NCBI GenBank assembly: GCA_037957365.1
Contig: JARHVA010004252.1
Span: 1,014,501 to 1,078,500 of the forward strand
Length of the DNA: 64,000 nucleotides
Direction of reading: 5' to 3'
DNA from: Torreya grandis
Taxonomy: Eukaryota; Streptophyta; Pinopsida; Cupressales; Taxaceae
Shown: piece after piece, positions 21,180 through 37,602 of the stretch
How positions within the stretch are numbered: position 1 is the first letter of the stretch
Layout: each line of letters begins with the position of its first letter
Notes under the pieces: model-generated
Told to the model about the DNA's origin: nothing
The model's database searches: none
Seen by the model: the letters and a program-made list of their open reading frames with translations, nothing else
Position numbers and translations under genes: made by a program

Positions 21180-24030
21180 CAAAGTACTATTTATAAACCT
21201 TATCTTTTCAAATAACAATTATTACATTTATATGTTAAGCGAATTTTCCATAAAATCATATAACTCTTTTCAAAGAATAACTACCATTTTACTCTCTAAC
21301 TGCTTGAAGTCTTTAGAAATATCCTCCATGCCCTTGGACCATTTTTTCATATCCTTTATCTTATCTAACAAGATAAACATATCCATGTTTAAATGTGCTA
21401 ATATGACTATTTTAAACTCAAGAAGTTGACCATCCATCAGTACATTGATTAATTCCTTTACCTTATTACTTGAAGCCTACCATTGATTGATATGTTGCAC
21501 ATCCATGGAATGTTATTTGTTAATCATGAATTTTTTGGACACTATAGCTTTCATAAAATTGAATGCATCATAAATGATTTCCTTAAGCTTATTGACCATA
21601 TCCCCTGGCACAGATAGGATAAACTACTCATCTAAGTTCTTATTTTATTTTTGTAGGCATTTGATAACATCTTGTAACATCTCTAACTATGATTGAGCTA
21701 ATTATATGACATCCTCTTCAAATACTCAATCCTTAATAGGTATTTCTATTTTCCCTTGGGTCAAATTACTCAAGGGCTCCACATTTTGATATGTAATATC
21801 TTCACCACCTTGCATGACTATTTTATCAATCACTCTTTGCAAACCAATAGTATTTGAATCAAACTTGACCCTAACTAAATATTGGGTCACATGTGGAACT
21901 AGGGCCTCTACTTTTGATTAGATGGCTAACTAATTCATAATAGCCAATCTCTTTTCCTCATCTTCTTTCAAAGTCATAATCCAAGGTTTTAACTCTTGTT
22001 GTAGAGGGATGTTTATAGATTTCACGATATCCCATGGATGATGAATAGTCATAAGCTTTTATAACCTTGGTTCATAAATAAACCACTCAAGAATAAGTGG
22101 TCCATATAATACGTTTTCCTCATTGAACAAGTTGACTTCACTCTAAGGAGGAGTGATAGTTACTTTAGGTTTCTTAAATTTTGAGCCAATAGGAATCTCA
22201 ACTTTCCTTTTAGGAGTGTCAATGCCCATCAAGTCCAATGACTTTCCCTTATCTTTTTTGTTTCCATTTCTTCTTTTATATATGAATCTATATCATAAGC
22301 CATGGATAACATCTTCAATGCATCCTCAATAGACTCATTGGGGCCCAATGCTATCATATGTACTTCCTATTGGGGTAGATATTGCTCTGATTTCTTGGAA
22401 GATTAAAGACCCGATGAACTTGAAGTAATTTCATCTAGTCTTTTCTCTTTTGATCTATGCTCTATTTATACTTTTTCTATGGGAAGTTTTTAAGAACCAA
22501 CATTGATCAAATGATACTACCCTCGGCCTCATTACCATAAATATTCCATTTTTTGGTCCTTATTCAATCTAGACTTAGGCCTTATGTTGTGTTTCTTTAA
22601 TCTCTTGGTAAATTCATAGCTTGAGGATTATTTAATGTATATGAAGTTAAATGAACTAGTATCATGATCATATATTACATTCAAAATACCCTTGATCTTC
22701 TAATTTTATTTTACCTTTTCATATAGATCACATTGCCTATGATCATCAATTTTCAAATTTAAAGATAGGCTATGCTTTGAGTCAGCTTCAATGTGATCCC
22801 ACTCTCTAAAAGTGTTCTTGAAAATTGTCATAATAAAATTATGTAGGAGTCCCTTTATCTTGGTTTTACAAATTCCATCTATCCCATGGAACAATTGGTA
22901 GGTTACTTCTTATTCTACTAATTTATGAGGTACATGAACTAGTAATTTGAGAGGACTATTTTGGGTTGCTTCAATCCTTATGATTGTGAAACGGATATAT
23001 AACCATATGCCCCCCATTAACTCAATATATTTATTTATCAAAGATATTACTCTCTCCATAGAAATACTAGTTATAAATTCAATTAATGCAGGGTAAACAT
23101 AGTCATAAATAAATTAGATGTGGTCTCTATACTTATAGATGTGCAATTTTGAATAGTACTAGGATACAGTCTAGGTGCCATTTTGAGACCATTATCTTTG
23201 ATTTGGGATCTTGGTGGTTACACACATGGCATCCAATAAATATGACATCATGTAAAACTCATTCCTCTTCTTATTCTTGATTGTATATATATGTCTACTT
23301 AAGGAGATGTTGATTATCTCACCTAATGGAGGAATTGTTACCCTTTTAATGATAAAATACACACCCACATTGGATCTACATATGTTTTATTTTCATACCC
23401 ATATAAATTTCTCAACATTGTCATTACCATCCTAGATCCATGTCTAAATTAGCTGATGGGGATGTTCTTAGTAGGATCTATAATAACCTGATTACCTACT
23501 TCCAACCACATATCTAGGTTATCCATCATATTGTGATTCTTAGCCCATGAATTAATGGAGGTTAGGTTAATTTGGGGCTTAGGAAATTTGTATTAAGAAT
23601 CAAAACTAATTGGGGATATGTAAATAATTTTACCCATATTATTTTTGTTAATCAGCACACCCTTATCTATTTTATCTCCTTTAAAAATTAGTCTAAGAAC
23701 ATCAATACAATGAAGTACCTCTAATTTATCTATAACATAGTGTAGACCATTCATTTTAATGGCTAAAATATCATCATAAAGTCTCTTTGTTGGTAGGATC
23801 TTCTCTTCTTCCTTAGTGATAACTGGCTAGTTCTCAATTGTCTAGAGTAGCTTAGAGCAATTGTTATCCCCTTTGTTCAAAGAGGTAGCTACAAATTCCA
23901 TGACATTGAACACTTGACCATCAACATCTAAAGATACATATTGTTCAACCTCTTGCATTTTAACATGTTTGTGGGTTGCCATTGCTATAATCCCAATTGA
24001 ATTATCTTTTTGAAAATGATAATCCAACTA
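21180..24030 (-). pseudogene. Large decayed ORF upstream of gag in element B
   Basis: The protein is unrecognised. It begins near ATG 23979-23977 (MATHKHVKMQEVEQYVSLDV) or the upstream ATG at 24027, and continues through EEKILPTKRLYDDILAIKMN, LDMWLEVGNQVIIDPTKNI, FHGIDGICKTKIKGLLHNFI (22894-22706) and RKVEIPIGSKFKKPK-type basic residues near 22200. It ends in a Lys/Glu-rich, helix-prone part (LLDKIKDMKKWSKGMEDISK, about 21350) before gag. Size (about 2.8 kb), basic patch and coil-rich end resemble the plus-strand ORF at 12079-16540. The first 60 codons are copied in the adjacent segmental duplication. Confidence 0.55.
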
Positions 24031-25422
24031 TTATCAGTGCAACATAATGAATCTAGAAATAATCTAGGGGTTTTCATACACTCTAAGGATTTTGGAGGTT
24101 CACATAATACTTCAATGGAAGAAAGATAGTTTAAAATGTGATATTTGGTAACTTAGATTGCTTTTTTATTTCACACTTATACCTTCTAGATGCTCGAGTC
24201 CATAAGATCTTCTAGTATGATGTGTTCTACCTATGTGGCACTACCATGTCATGTCGTTCATTTATTTAAAATTTGATCATTATCTTTTATTGGATACATG
24301 TCATCATCTCATGAAATCTTAAATATTGATAAAATTAATATCATTTATCTCTTAAGAAGTATTTCTTGCCCTGACTTCATCATAGGCCATTGATCTTCCA
24401 TCTAAACTCCTATGATCAGGGCATGTGGTAGCTCTATAGGCTCTCTATGAACCTTACAAATGGTATTCATCACTTGAATTCTCTCATACCACATGATAAA
24501 TTATCATTAAATTTGGGATATTTTAAATGTTAACTTTCCTCGTACCATTGATCTACTAGATCTCTTGTTGATATTGTGACACTTGTCACTCTCACATTCC
24601 TTCTCAGCATCCTTGACTTGTTGACCTTTGCTAACCATTAGATATTTGGTCTATATCTGAGATCATGACACTTGTCATTTTCACATTTGATTTTATAATC
24701 CTTTAACACATTTATTTTATTCTCACTTTTGGATATTCATTACACTATTAAACTACACCATTAATCTTTGGGTTTGAATTATTAATTCTGACTTTGCCCA
24801 TAGATCATTGATCTTCGATTCAAGATCCTAATATTTTTATACTTAGTGACACCACATTTAATTTGTCCCCATGAACAATTAAAATAAATAAAGGGTTTGG
24901 ATATATAAAAAATTAGGATAAATTTTAGACTAAGTTTTTACATATTAATAAACATGTTTAAAACTTAGGATAAAATTTAAACTAGGTTTAAAATATAATA
25001 AAATGACCTTGCATAAATATGAATCCATTTTAAAATAAAAAATTAGGATAAGTTTTTTTAACATTATTTAACCCTAGATTCATCTAATTAATTAAGGATC
25101 ATGGGTTAAAAAGGGTCAAATTAACATTAAGTCACAAAACCCTAACAACTTGCTCATTATGAATAAGATCCATTAAACCTTCAACATAAAAGTACATGAA
25201 GTAAATGTTAGAAACATTGGATGAAGTTAAAAAAGGATTATATGTAAAATTTTTAATTAGGATGGGTCAATAATGATATTCAATAGTTCATTTTGATTAG
25301 TTTGAATGTCAATTTATAGCACAATTTACAAAATTGAACAATGGTCCTCATTTTTTAGAAATGGAGGTATGTTGACCTCAACACATCCATTAGATGAGAT
25401 AATTAGTTAGCCCTTGATTTAG
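23730..25422 (+). repeat. Segmental tandem duplication, unit 1 (1693 bp)
   Basis: It starts at 'ctataacatagtgtagacc' (23730) and ends at 'tagcccttgattt', where unit 2 begins with the same 'ctataacatag'. It covers the 5' end of the unknown minus-strand ORF of element B and about 1.4 kb upstream of it. No coding region is seen in 24050-25400 apart from that. Confidence 0.9.
24368..24422. repeat. 14-bp inverted repeat with a 5-nt bulge (copy 1)
   Basis: The arms are GCCCTGA-[CTTCA]-TCATAGG (24368-24386) and CCTATGATCAGGGC (24409-24422). They are perfectly complementary over 14 bp once the 5-nt bulge is removed. The loop is 22 nt. Confidence 0.7.
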
Positions 25423-26983
25423 CTATAACATAGTGTAGACCATTCATTTTAATGGCTAAAATTTCATCATAAAGTCTCTTTTTTGGCAGGATCTTCTCTT
25501 CTTCCTTAGTGATAACTGGCCAGTTCTCAATTGTCTAGAATAGCTTAGAGCAATTGTTTACCCCTTTGTTCAAAGAGGTAGCTACAAATTCCATGACATT
25601 GAACACTTGACCATCAACATCTAAAGATACATATTGTTCAACCTCTTGCATTTTGACATGTTTGTGGGTTGCCATTGCTATAATCCCAATTGAATTATCT
25701 TTTTGAAAATGATAATCCAACTATTATCAATGCAACATAATGAATTTAGAAATAATCTAGGGTTTTTCATACACTCTAAGGATTTGGAGGTTCACATAAG
25801 ACTTCCCATGTCATGTTGTTCATTTATTTAAAATTTGATCATTATCTTTTATTGGATACATGTCATCATCTCATGCAATCTTAAAGATTGATAAAATTAA
25901 TATCATTTATCTCTTAAGAAGTATTTCTTGCCCTGACTTCATCATAGGCCATTGATCTTCCATCTGAACTCCTATGATCAGGGCATGTGGTAGCTCTATA
26001 GGCTCTCTATGAACCTTACAAATGGTATTCATCACTTGAATTCTCTCATACCACATGATAAATTATCATTAAATTTGGGATATTTTAAATGTTAACTTTC
26101 CTCGTACCATTGATCTACTGGATCACTTGTTGATATTGTGACACTTGTCACTCTCACATTCCTTCTCAGCATCCTTGACTTGTTGACCTTTTACTAACCA
26201 TTAGATATTTGGTCTATACCTGAGATCATGACACTTGTCATTTTCACATTTGATTTTATAATCCTTTGACACATTTATTTTATTCTCACTTTTGGATATT
26301 CATTACACTATTAAACTACACCATTAATCTTTGGGTTTGAATTATTAATTCTGACTTTGCCCATAGATCATTGATCTTTGATTCAAGATCCTAATATTTT
26401 TATACTTAGTGACACCACATTTAATTTGTCCCCATGAACAATTAAAATAAATAAAGGGTTTGGATATATAAAAAATTAGGATAAATTTTAGACTAAGTTT
26501 TTACATATTAATAAACATGTTTAAAACTTAGGATAAAATTTAAACTAGGTTTAAAATATAATAAAATGACCTTGCATAAATATGAATCCATTTTAAAATA
26601 AAAAATTAGGATAAGTTTTTTTAACATTATTTAACCCTAGATTCATCTAATTAATTAAGGATCATGGGTTAAAAAGGGTCAAATTAACATTAAGTCACAA
26701 AACCCTAACAACTTGCTCATTATGAATAAGATCCATTAAACCTTCAACATAAAAGTACATGAAGTAAATGTTATAAACATTGGATGAAGTTAAACAAGGA
26801 TTATATGTAAAATTTTAAATTAGGATGGGTCAATAATGATATTCAATAGTTCATTTTGATTAGTTTGAATGTCAATTTATAACACAATTTACAAAATTGA
26901 ACAATGGTCCTCATTTTTTAGAAATGGAGGTATGTTGACCTCAACACATCAATTAGATGAGATAATTAGTTAGCCCTTGATTT
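25423..26983 (+). repeat. Segmental tandem duplication, unit 2 (1561 bp)
   Basis: It is a near-identical copy of unit 1 by eye. The 61-codon minus-strand frame at 25535-25720 differs from that at 23842-24027 only in two residues near the end (D/V and L/F). One block of about 130 bp of unit 1 (about 24114-24243) is absent here. The copy ends at 'tagcccttgattt' (26983), the same word that ends unit 1. Confidence 0.9.
25930..25984. repeat. 14-bp inverted repeat with a 5-nt bulge (copy 2)
   Basis: The duplicate of the hairpin at 24368-24422 keeps both arms and the bulge, with one change in the loop. Confidence 0.7.
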
Positions 26984-28950
<1,967 letters not shown>

Positions 28951-31880
28951 GTGGAGGGAAAATTTAGATGTTAAATATTAATTTGAAAATATCACTCATG
29001 GATCAACCCTTTAGTTTACAACCTCCTTATAGATGAAAGGTTAATGTTATCCATCTCACTATGCCTACATGTTTATCTTATATTTTGACCTTGATGTTCT
29101 AATTACCCAGATCACTTGTATCCCACATTATGGATAAAACATGATGTATATCATTTAATGTTAGTTAAAAATATTTAAAAGTTTCATATCCTTACAGACA
29201 CCACCATATTTATTATGACACTATCATTTACACTAGTGTCCATTTTCTAATGCTAGTTTATATACCTTACACTTAAATTTGAAAATATTTCAATATGTAC
29301 AAATTATTCTATTTCTCGTAATTAATCCTCCTGTTAGATATTTTCAAAAGGTATGTTATGAATATAAAATAAATCCCACTCATTTGGACTCGGAAATTCC
29401 AATAAATCACCTATAAATCTAATGAAATCATTCACATAGCTAAGTTTTATTTCCCTATTCATCCCTATTTCCATATTAGTTGTAAGAGCCATATTATTAT
29501 AGGTCCGAAGCTTTTCAAGATCAATGCATGAGAAATATTTGTCAAGTTGAAATATAGATCACTACATTCACTCACATATATGATATTACACCATTTATCA
29601 CATAAAAACCAACATAAGGGGGAGAAATGCATAATAGAAGGTTATTTGAGGTTAGGTTGATTTCACTTGAGTCCACTAACCCCTAAAATTCAAGGTGGTA
29701 TGACCTAATTAGAGGACCTAGGTGTTTGATCTAAATATTGATATCTAGAACATCTACAAATAATCTAAATATAAAATATTCAAATCAATAGGGAACCCTA
29801 ATAGGTGCAGGTGGAATTTATAGAAAAGGGTATGTACTTCACTTTAGACAGAAACATTAGTTTCAAAATAAAAACATAATTATTAGTGTCCCTATTTATA
29901 AGGTGGTTTCAAGTTTAATAGAGGTTTAATTTAAAAAAATTAATGAAATACAATTAAGCATCATCTTGATTTTTCATATACTTGTAATTATCATATCTAG
30001 ATGTCCATCATTAAATAGTCTAAATACTATTATTTCTTCATGTTTTACTAAGTAAATTATTTTTTTGAATTCTACATTCTATATTTAGCATATTTTCATG
30101 CATAAACACTATAATTGAATATTATGAGTTTGAATTTTGTAACTGGCCTACTTATAAAATAGTCTTTTACTTAATTGATTAGGTTATTATCTTTACATTT
30201 AATTTAAAAAAGCTTTAAACTAATAATGGCTAATGGGTAATGGAGGGTATGGTAAATGGGAAAAAAATTAAACCTTATTTTTCTATGATGATTTATAGGG
30301 ATAATGTCATATACACCATTTTTGTATTTATGTTAGGTAATAGATGTAGTAGCTCAAATCATGAAGCCTTTAATTGTAAGTTTTAACAAGAAGAATCATT
30401 AATACTGAACGTTACGATTGTGCAAGTTTTTTTTTTTATGATAATAATTCCTTATTCCCTTGTGTTATTCCTTTAGAAAATATTAAAATAAATAACAATA
30501 AGTAATGATATAAAATTATTTTTTTGGAGTATTTTCATAAACAATTTCACATAATGTGGCAAATTTTAAGCTGCCAGGTAAAGCACTTTTTTTTATAGAT
30601 AATCAATTAATTTGATTTCATGGGATCCTAATGGTTAAAAAATATAAATTTATGTAAAGTATATTTTTTTAACTTAGTTATATGATCTTCTAAAAAAAAT
30701 AATATGGTTTTTTTATTAGGGAAATTTATGAATGCTTAAAAACTTGTAGATAACAATTTAACCTACAGGACTATATATCACATTATCAAGATTTTAGGAT
30801 AATTTATATAAAAAAATTAATTGCTAATTTTATAGCAGTTTTGGTAAATTATTTTAAAGGGTTATTAAATATTAAATTTATAGATATCTAAGAAAAAAAT
30901 AGATTCAAGGTCTTAAAATTATTATAGATATTGGATTCTTTAATTAATTGGCTTATTAGGCTATGTTAAGGTATTTTTAATTTTTTAATATTTAAAATGT
31001 TAAAATTTTAAAAATAAATAATAAAATATATTTTACTACCCTAGTTTTTATTAAATTACTTTGGATAAAATATTTCATGAATTTCTTAGGCAATAGGATT
31101 TCACATGTGCATACTAGCTTTGTATGACACTCCAAGGTAAGCAATGGTGTGCTACATGATGGTATGACACTCCTTGTGAATATACTTTTATGGCATTCTT
31201 TCTTATTCTACAAATAGAAATAAACACATATTTATTTCTAATCTATTCTTTCTTCTTTTCTTTGGTGAAGCTTCGCTTAATTTAATGTGACATGAAGCTT
31301 CTTTATCTTCTAACTCTGTTATTTATTATTTAATATTATGAAGATCTAATTTTTATATCTATGCCTTATATAAGAATAAAAAAAATGAAATCTTCTTAAA
31401 AAAAAATAAGGCCTCACTTTATGGGAATAGAAAAGAAAGAAAGAAGTGAATATTTCTTGTGTTGTGTTGAAGCTTACACAAGGAGTGCTTGAGGGTCCTC
31501 TCAATTTCATCTTCTCTTTATTATTTATTATCCTTTCCACATTTGTTCAAAATAACCTACTATAATACAACATTTTTATAGGAATAATATGATTCTATTC
31601 ATGTTTAAAATATAATAGCAAAATTTTCTATTTATATAATAATTAAACTAACAACTTCTCAGTTGATTAACGAGACAATATAGAAAAACTTACTAAAAAT
31701 TCCTACTATATGGGAGTTTTTAGTATCTTAACAAACCCATTACATCATTCTAAAATAAGGAAACATGGGTTTTAACAACCTCACTTACATAGTTATTCTG
31801 TAAGATGATCTAACTATTATTTATTTAATTAATCTAATAGATTATACTATTTACATATGCTATTTATGACATGTTTTGTA
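28951..31880. other. AT-rich stretch without recognisable features
   Basis: Very AT-rich, with many poly-A/T runs and no long open frame on either strand. 'gtatgacactcc' is repeated at about 31125 and 31163. I see no gene, LTR or structured RNA that I can name. Confidence 0.5.
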
Positions 31881-33400
<1,520 letters not shown>

Positions 33401-34690
33401 ATGATATTTTTCATGCAGTTATTTACACTTTTTTTTTAATTGGGCACTATTATAATGATTTATTAATAAAAATTTAATTTTATGGCACTGGGTAGTGAGA
33501 AAAAAATGAATTTGTAGAATTATATATGGGAGTTGATTCTAGGGATAATTTTAAGTATGGCCTCCTAAAACTTACTATAAAATATTGGTAAATTCTAGAG
33601 TTAGGGATAATTACATTGGCTAATCTTTAGAAAAATTTCCACACATTTATTAATTGACTAACAATTTCTATCATCTCTTTCAAAAAACTTATAAGTATAT
33701 GGAAAATTAAACATCATATTCAAATCAAAAAATAATGTTAAAAAATACATAGTGAAACTCCTTTACCCAAACACATTCATGGGGAAAATATACTTGAGGT
33801 GGAATAACTATTATGATTAGTGGACACCCTAACTTTTTTAGAACAACTATTTTGTTTTTCCCTATGAAATATGAGGTAGTCCAACCATTTCAAACACTTA
33901 CCTAAATGATAAATCCAAGAAAGCAGGACATGAGAGAAAACATGACTAAGATATGATATAGACCCATCCCAAACCTAAATCTTGAGCAAATGTGTGTGAC
34001 TCTAAAAAATAATTCATCACCATATCAATGCCTAGACACACATTAATAATATTTCACGGTCTTTTTCATCTCATTACTAAAAATAATTCCCAAAAAAATG
34101 CAAAGATCTTGCTGATCTCATTACCAAATAAAAAATCCCAAAAAAATGCAAAGATATTGATTATCTCATTACTAAACAAAAAATCCCACGTTATAAGCAA
34201 ATTGTGTCTAATATTAAGGGTTTTGATATAATATAAAAAGGGTTTTCACATTATGAGTAAATATTTGATGAAAAATATAACATGGAAACTATTTGAATCC
34301 CTTAAAATATAGGTATGATTCATTAAAAGTGTGAAAATATTTACAAATATGTATTTCTTGTATTTATTACTTGGATTTACTTTGTTCACTAATTATACTC
34401 CTCATTTTCATCCTCTTGTATTTGTCACTTACTTCACGATTCTCACAACCACAAAGGAATAAAACATTAACAAAAATGAAGTTATATGAATTTAGGTTCT
34501 AGAATTTCATGGTTCTAGTGTTGTTAGAAATTTGAAGCACTTATGTAGATTTATTTTATAGGAGTTAATTTATGTTAATTAAAAACCCAATGGAGAAAGT
34601 GGTTAGAGGATTAGAATTCTAAATTTGATATCTTATTTACAGTTCCTTTCTAATGATTAAATTTGTCTTTTTTAAGGACTAAATTTTATA
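33401..34690. other. AT-rich intergenic stretch
   Basis: No gene is seen. It contains the small tandem repeat at 34070-34190. About 34500-34680 shows loose resemblance to 56740-56850, next to the 667-bp array, and may be a worn array unit. Confidence 0.4.
34070..34190 (+). repeat. 47-48 bp tandem repeat, about 2.5 units
   Basis: 'ctcattactaaa…tcccaaaaaaatgcaaagat' starts at 34070, 34117 and 34165. Confidence 0.85.
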
Positions 34691-34995
34691 GCCATATGAC
34701 TTAGTATAAATTAGGTATAGACCTTTGCAAGTATATCAAAATATTAACTATATACTATAATAAATTGAGTATAGCAAAAAATGTGACAAAAAAATAGAGT
34801 ATAGAGTATAAACTGACTATGGGGCCATATGGCAAGACAACTATGAAAAGTGAGGATGACATAACTGAAAAAAAATATTCAAAACATTTTCATAGTTCTA
34901 AAATTATAAACTATATAATAAGGTTTGCCAAAAAGTATTAACCATATCCATATTGGAATTTCCAATATTTTCTTTATTTCAATTCACAAACCATG
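34690..34995 (+). repeat. Left part of a 667-bp array unit, split by element D
   Basis: It aligns with 57510-57800 (for example 'gagtatagagtataaactg' and 'attcaaaacattttcatag'). It stops at '…caaaccatg' (34995), where complete units continue with 'ccaaccaaaatataatt'. That continuation is found at 56112, on the other side of element D. Confidence 0.85.
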
Positions 34996-35000
34996 TGAAT

Positions 35001-35682
35001 TGATTTAACAGTTTTGGGAATATTGGTGTCTTATTCCTAATTTAGTTAAAGGTCTAAGCTAATTAAATCAGTAAATAATATTACAATAATTAATCCACTA
35101 ATTTGTATAATTTAATTATTATTTGAACCTTTATAAAAATAGTAATAAATGAAGAGAAATATAACTTAGCTTAAAATAGACTAAGATGACTAAGACATAA
35201 GATGATACTAGTTGTGTAGGACTTGAACACTATTGTAAATCAGGATCTAGCTTTTATTTATTGAAAGGATAGGAGCATTGAAAACATAACACTTTGAGGT
35301 CCAATGCTATAGTTTAGGTCCTACCACTATTATTCAAACAAGACACAAAGATATTATTTTTTTGGGTTTTGTCTGTTGTCCCTCTATTAGTCCATCTATG
35401 AAATTTCAAGTCTTGACTATTGATGAAGCTCCTTGTAGAGATAATTTAATCTCCAAACCTATATCTTCCTTATTCTCAAACTTGAATTAAAAAATGGAGG
35501 AGTGGGGGTTAGTGTGTGTAAGATGCATTGAACATGTATCCACACCCATTATGTGGGCATGCTACCTACATACCAATACTCTAGAGATGGATCAAGATAT
35601 ATGTAGTTCTCCCACTTGTGTTTTGTACAATAGTGTAATGAAGATGAAAAAATGTTAAACAGGGTGTGCTTGAGGTGGATAG
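35001..35682 (-). repeat. 3' LTR of element D, distal half
   Basis: It matches 54899-55580 of the 5' LTR across its length, e.g. 'gttttgggaatattggtgt', 'gatgaagct' and 'gtatccacaccc'. The element's terminal …AAATCA is at 35001 on the minus strand. It is interrupted at 35682 by the 5' LTR of element C. Confidence 0.9.
35678..35682. other. Left target-site duplication of element C: GATAG
   Basis: GATAG directly precedes the TGTAGACATCC start of C and recurs at 49730-49734 directly after C. The unbroken paralogue at about 55580 has a single 'gatag'. Confidence 0.95.
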
Positions 35683-36895
35683 TGTAGACATCCAATTCTT
35701 AACACCATTTGTGTTGAAATTGTCAATCTTACTTGAATTGCACTCAAATACACATTTTAGATCAAACTATATAAATCACCCTAAATGATTCAAACTTATC
35801 ATTTACAAGTGCCAATTTAGCTCAAAGTATCACTAAATGGGGCAATGGATTTTATGGGCCAACTAATTTTCATCAAATAATTTCGAGTCAAAATGATAAT
35901 TTTTCTATTTAGTACTCTGAATTAGTCTCTTCTTCTAATTAATTGGTATACATCATATACCTTTATTATTATTTTTTGGTAACATCCTAAATGGGAATAT
36001 GGTTCCAATGCATCTAGTGTCACCTTCTAATTTTTCCCGAGACAAATTATGACCTAGTAATATGACTTTTCAACCATTTTAACTAATGGAGGGCCATTTT
36101 TCAAATAATTTCACACTTTTGATTAACCTTGTTTAAGGATAATTAATATAAATAAAGAGCTTAAAGGGATTTTCCATGAGAGTTGTTGAATATTTCTTTT
36201 TGAAAATTGATTCTTATTATCTGCATCACCTAGTGACATCATCTGTGGGGTGGCATCCATCAAGCCATAAGTGCATAAAATATAAATATTATGGGTCACC
36301 TATTCCTAGTTAATGTCTCCCATGCCTCTTCAACTCCCCTTATTCCAAGGTCATCTTGAACCTAATTATGGATTTAATTCTAAATATCAGGATTATTTTG
36401 AACCGCACATCTCAATTTTGAGATAGATGGTTATGGTTGATCCTGACCAATCTCAAAAATATATAAATAGAGAGGCCATAGACATGATTTATAATATATT
36501 TTGGTGTAAGGATATTATGCTCAAATATATCCAAAGATTAAAATTTGTAAATTTATAATGCTAAATATTTTCCACAAAGCTTCATTGATAGGCTAGTTTA
36601 GTGATTTCACATCATGATCATAAGTTTTATGGAGTGTTCTTGAGGCATTAGAGGAGCTTACGACCATTGTTGACAAAGACAAAGATGTTTGATCAAAGGA
36701 TAACATGTTTTTGAGCAACATAGGTATGGTGAATCCATTTATGAAGGTAATATGGTGATTACTTTATTTCATTTGTTTCTTGTTATTCTTTGTAATCCTC
36801 ATAGGAATAGATAGGCTTGGTTAGTTATTTCATTATGCATTTTTCATGGTTTATGGAGTAATACTTGACTAAATTGATTTTTAATACTCTCTACA
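35683..36895 (+). repeat. 5' LTR of element C (1213 bp)
   Basis: It starts TGTAGACATCCAATT and ends …CTCTCTACA. It matches 48544-49729 along its full length, e.g. 'tgtagacatccaatt', 'cctagtgacatcat' and 'ttcattgataggctag'. Confidence 0.95.
36460..36470 (+). promoter_or_regulatory. TATA box in the 5' LTR of element C
   Basis: 'tatataaatag' followed by 'agaggcc' is a textbook plant TATA box inside the U3 region. The 3' LTR counterpart (about 49308) is degenerate ('tatacaagtag'). Transcription would be expected to start about 30 bp downstream. Confidence 0.65.
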
Positions 36896-36898
36896 TCT

Positions 36899-36914
36899 TG
36901 GCATGCCCGATGCG
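36899..36914 (+). other. Primer-binding-site-like sequence of element C
   Basis: 'tggcatgcccgatgcg' begins with TGG, three bases after the LTR end CTACA, where a tRNA 3' end would pair. I cannot assign the tRNA with confidence; the sequence is probably mutated. Confidence 0.5.
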
Positions 36915-37602
36915 ATAAGATGCATCCTACACCTAAAGAAGATATTTTTACAACCTTAAAAAACTTATTTGAGCTTTTAAAACTCTTACAATTTGGTTTT
37001 CTAACTTTATTTTATAATTTTTGGTTGCCATAATTTTTACATAGTAACTAACATTTATAGAAATGCTAACATTAGTTATTTGTCTTAACCAATGTCAGTC
37101 AACAGAACTGACATTGGTAAGATCGCAGTTGATCGTAACCAACATCGGTGGTAGTGACTGACATTGATCATTGTGTTTTTCAAAAAAACATAAACCTGAT
37201 ACCTATTTTTCCAAAGTTTCTTATTTCAAATTCAAAAGAGCTTCAAAGTTAAAGGACATGCTAACAATTTTAATATAAGATCAGGTTTAAAATTTTCTTA
37301 AAACATGTTTAAATCACCTTTGCATGCTTAAAAATGGATCAGGAACCTTGTTTTAGTGTTTAACAAAGAATTTAAGTGTTTTTGGTGAATGTTTTCAAAG
37401 TTTAAAACTAAGACCAAGGGGTCAAATGAACACCACCAAACATTTCATTTAGGTTTAAAATTGAACACACTTGTTAATTCTTATTTGCAATAATGGATTA
37501 GATTAATCTTGTTTGGAAAAAAGAGGAATGTTGTGTGTATTCTCTTCTAATTGTCCTCTACAGGGAACCCATGAAATCAAAATCACCATTACTATTGTAA
37601 GA

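Larger units (their letters stand above)
17881..24030 (-). mobile_element. Element B: decayed Gypsy fragment, minus strand
   Basis: Read on the minus strand from 24030 downwards: a large unknown ORF (24030-21180), gag capsid (about 20985-20555), a CHHC zinc knuckle (19935-19894), protease (19375-18830) and an extra RNase H (18810-18390), then a linker resembling that of element A (VIQLYANKIPKGMITL against VIQIKTNTIPRGLVSL). Reverse transcriptase and integrase were not recognised, so the element appears truncated near 18100-17880. The gag - protease - RNase H order matches A. An ORF upstream of gag is a known feature of Ogre-type Tat elements; whether this one is homologous is unknown. Confidence 0.75.
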
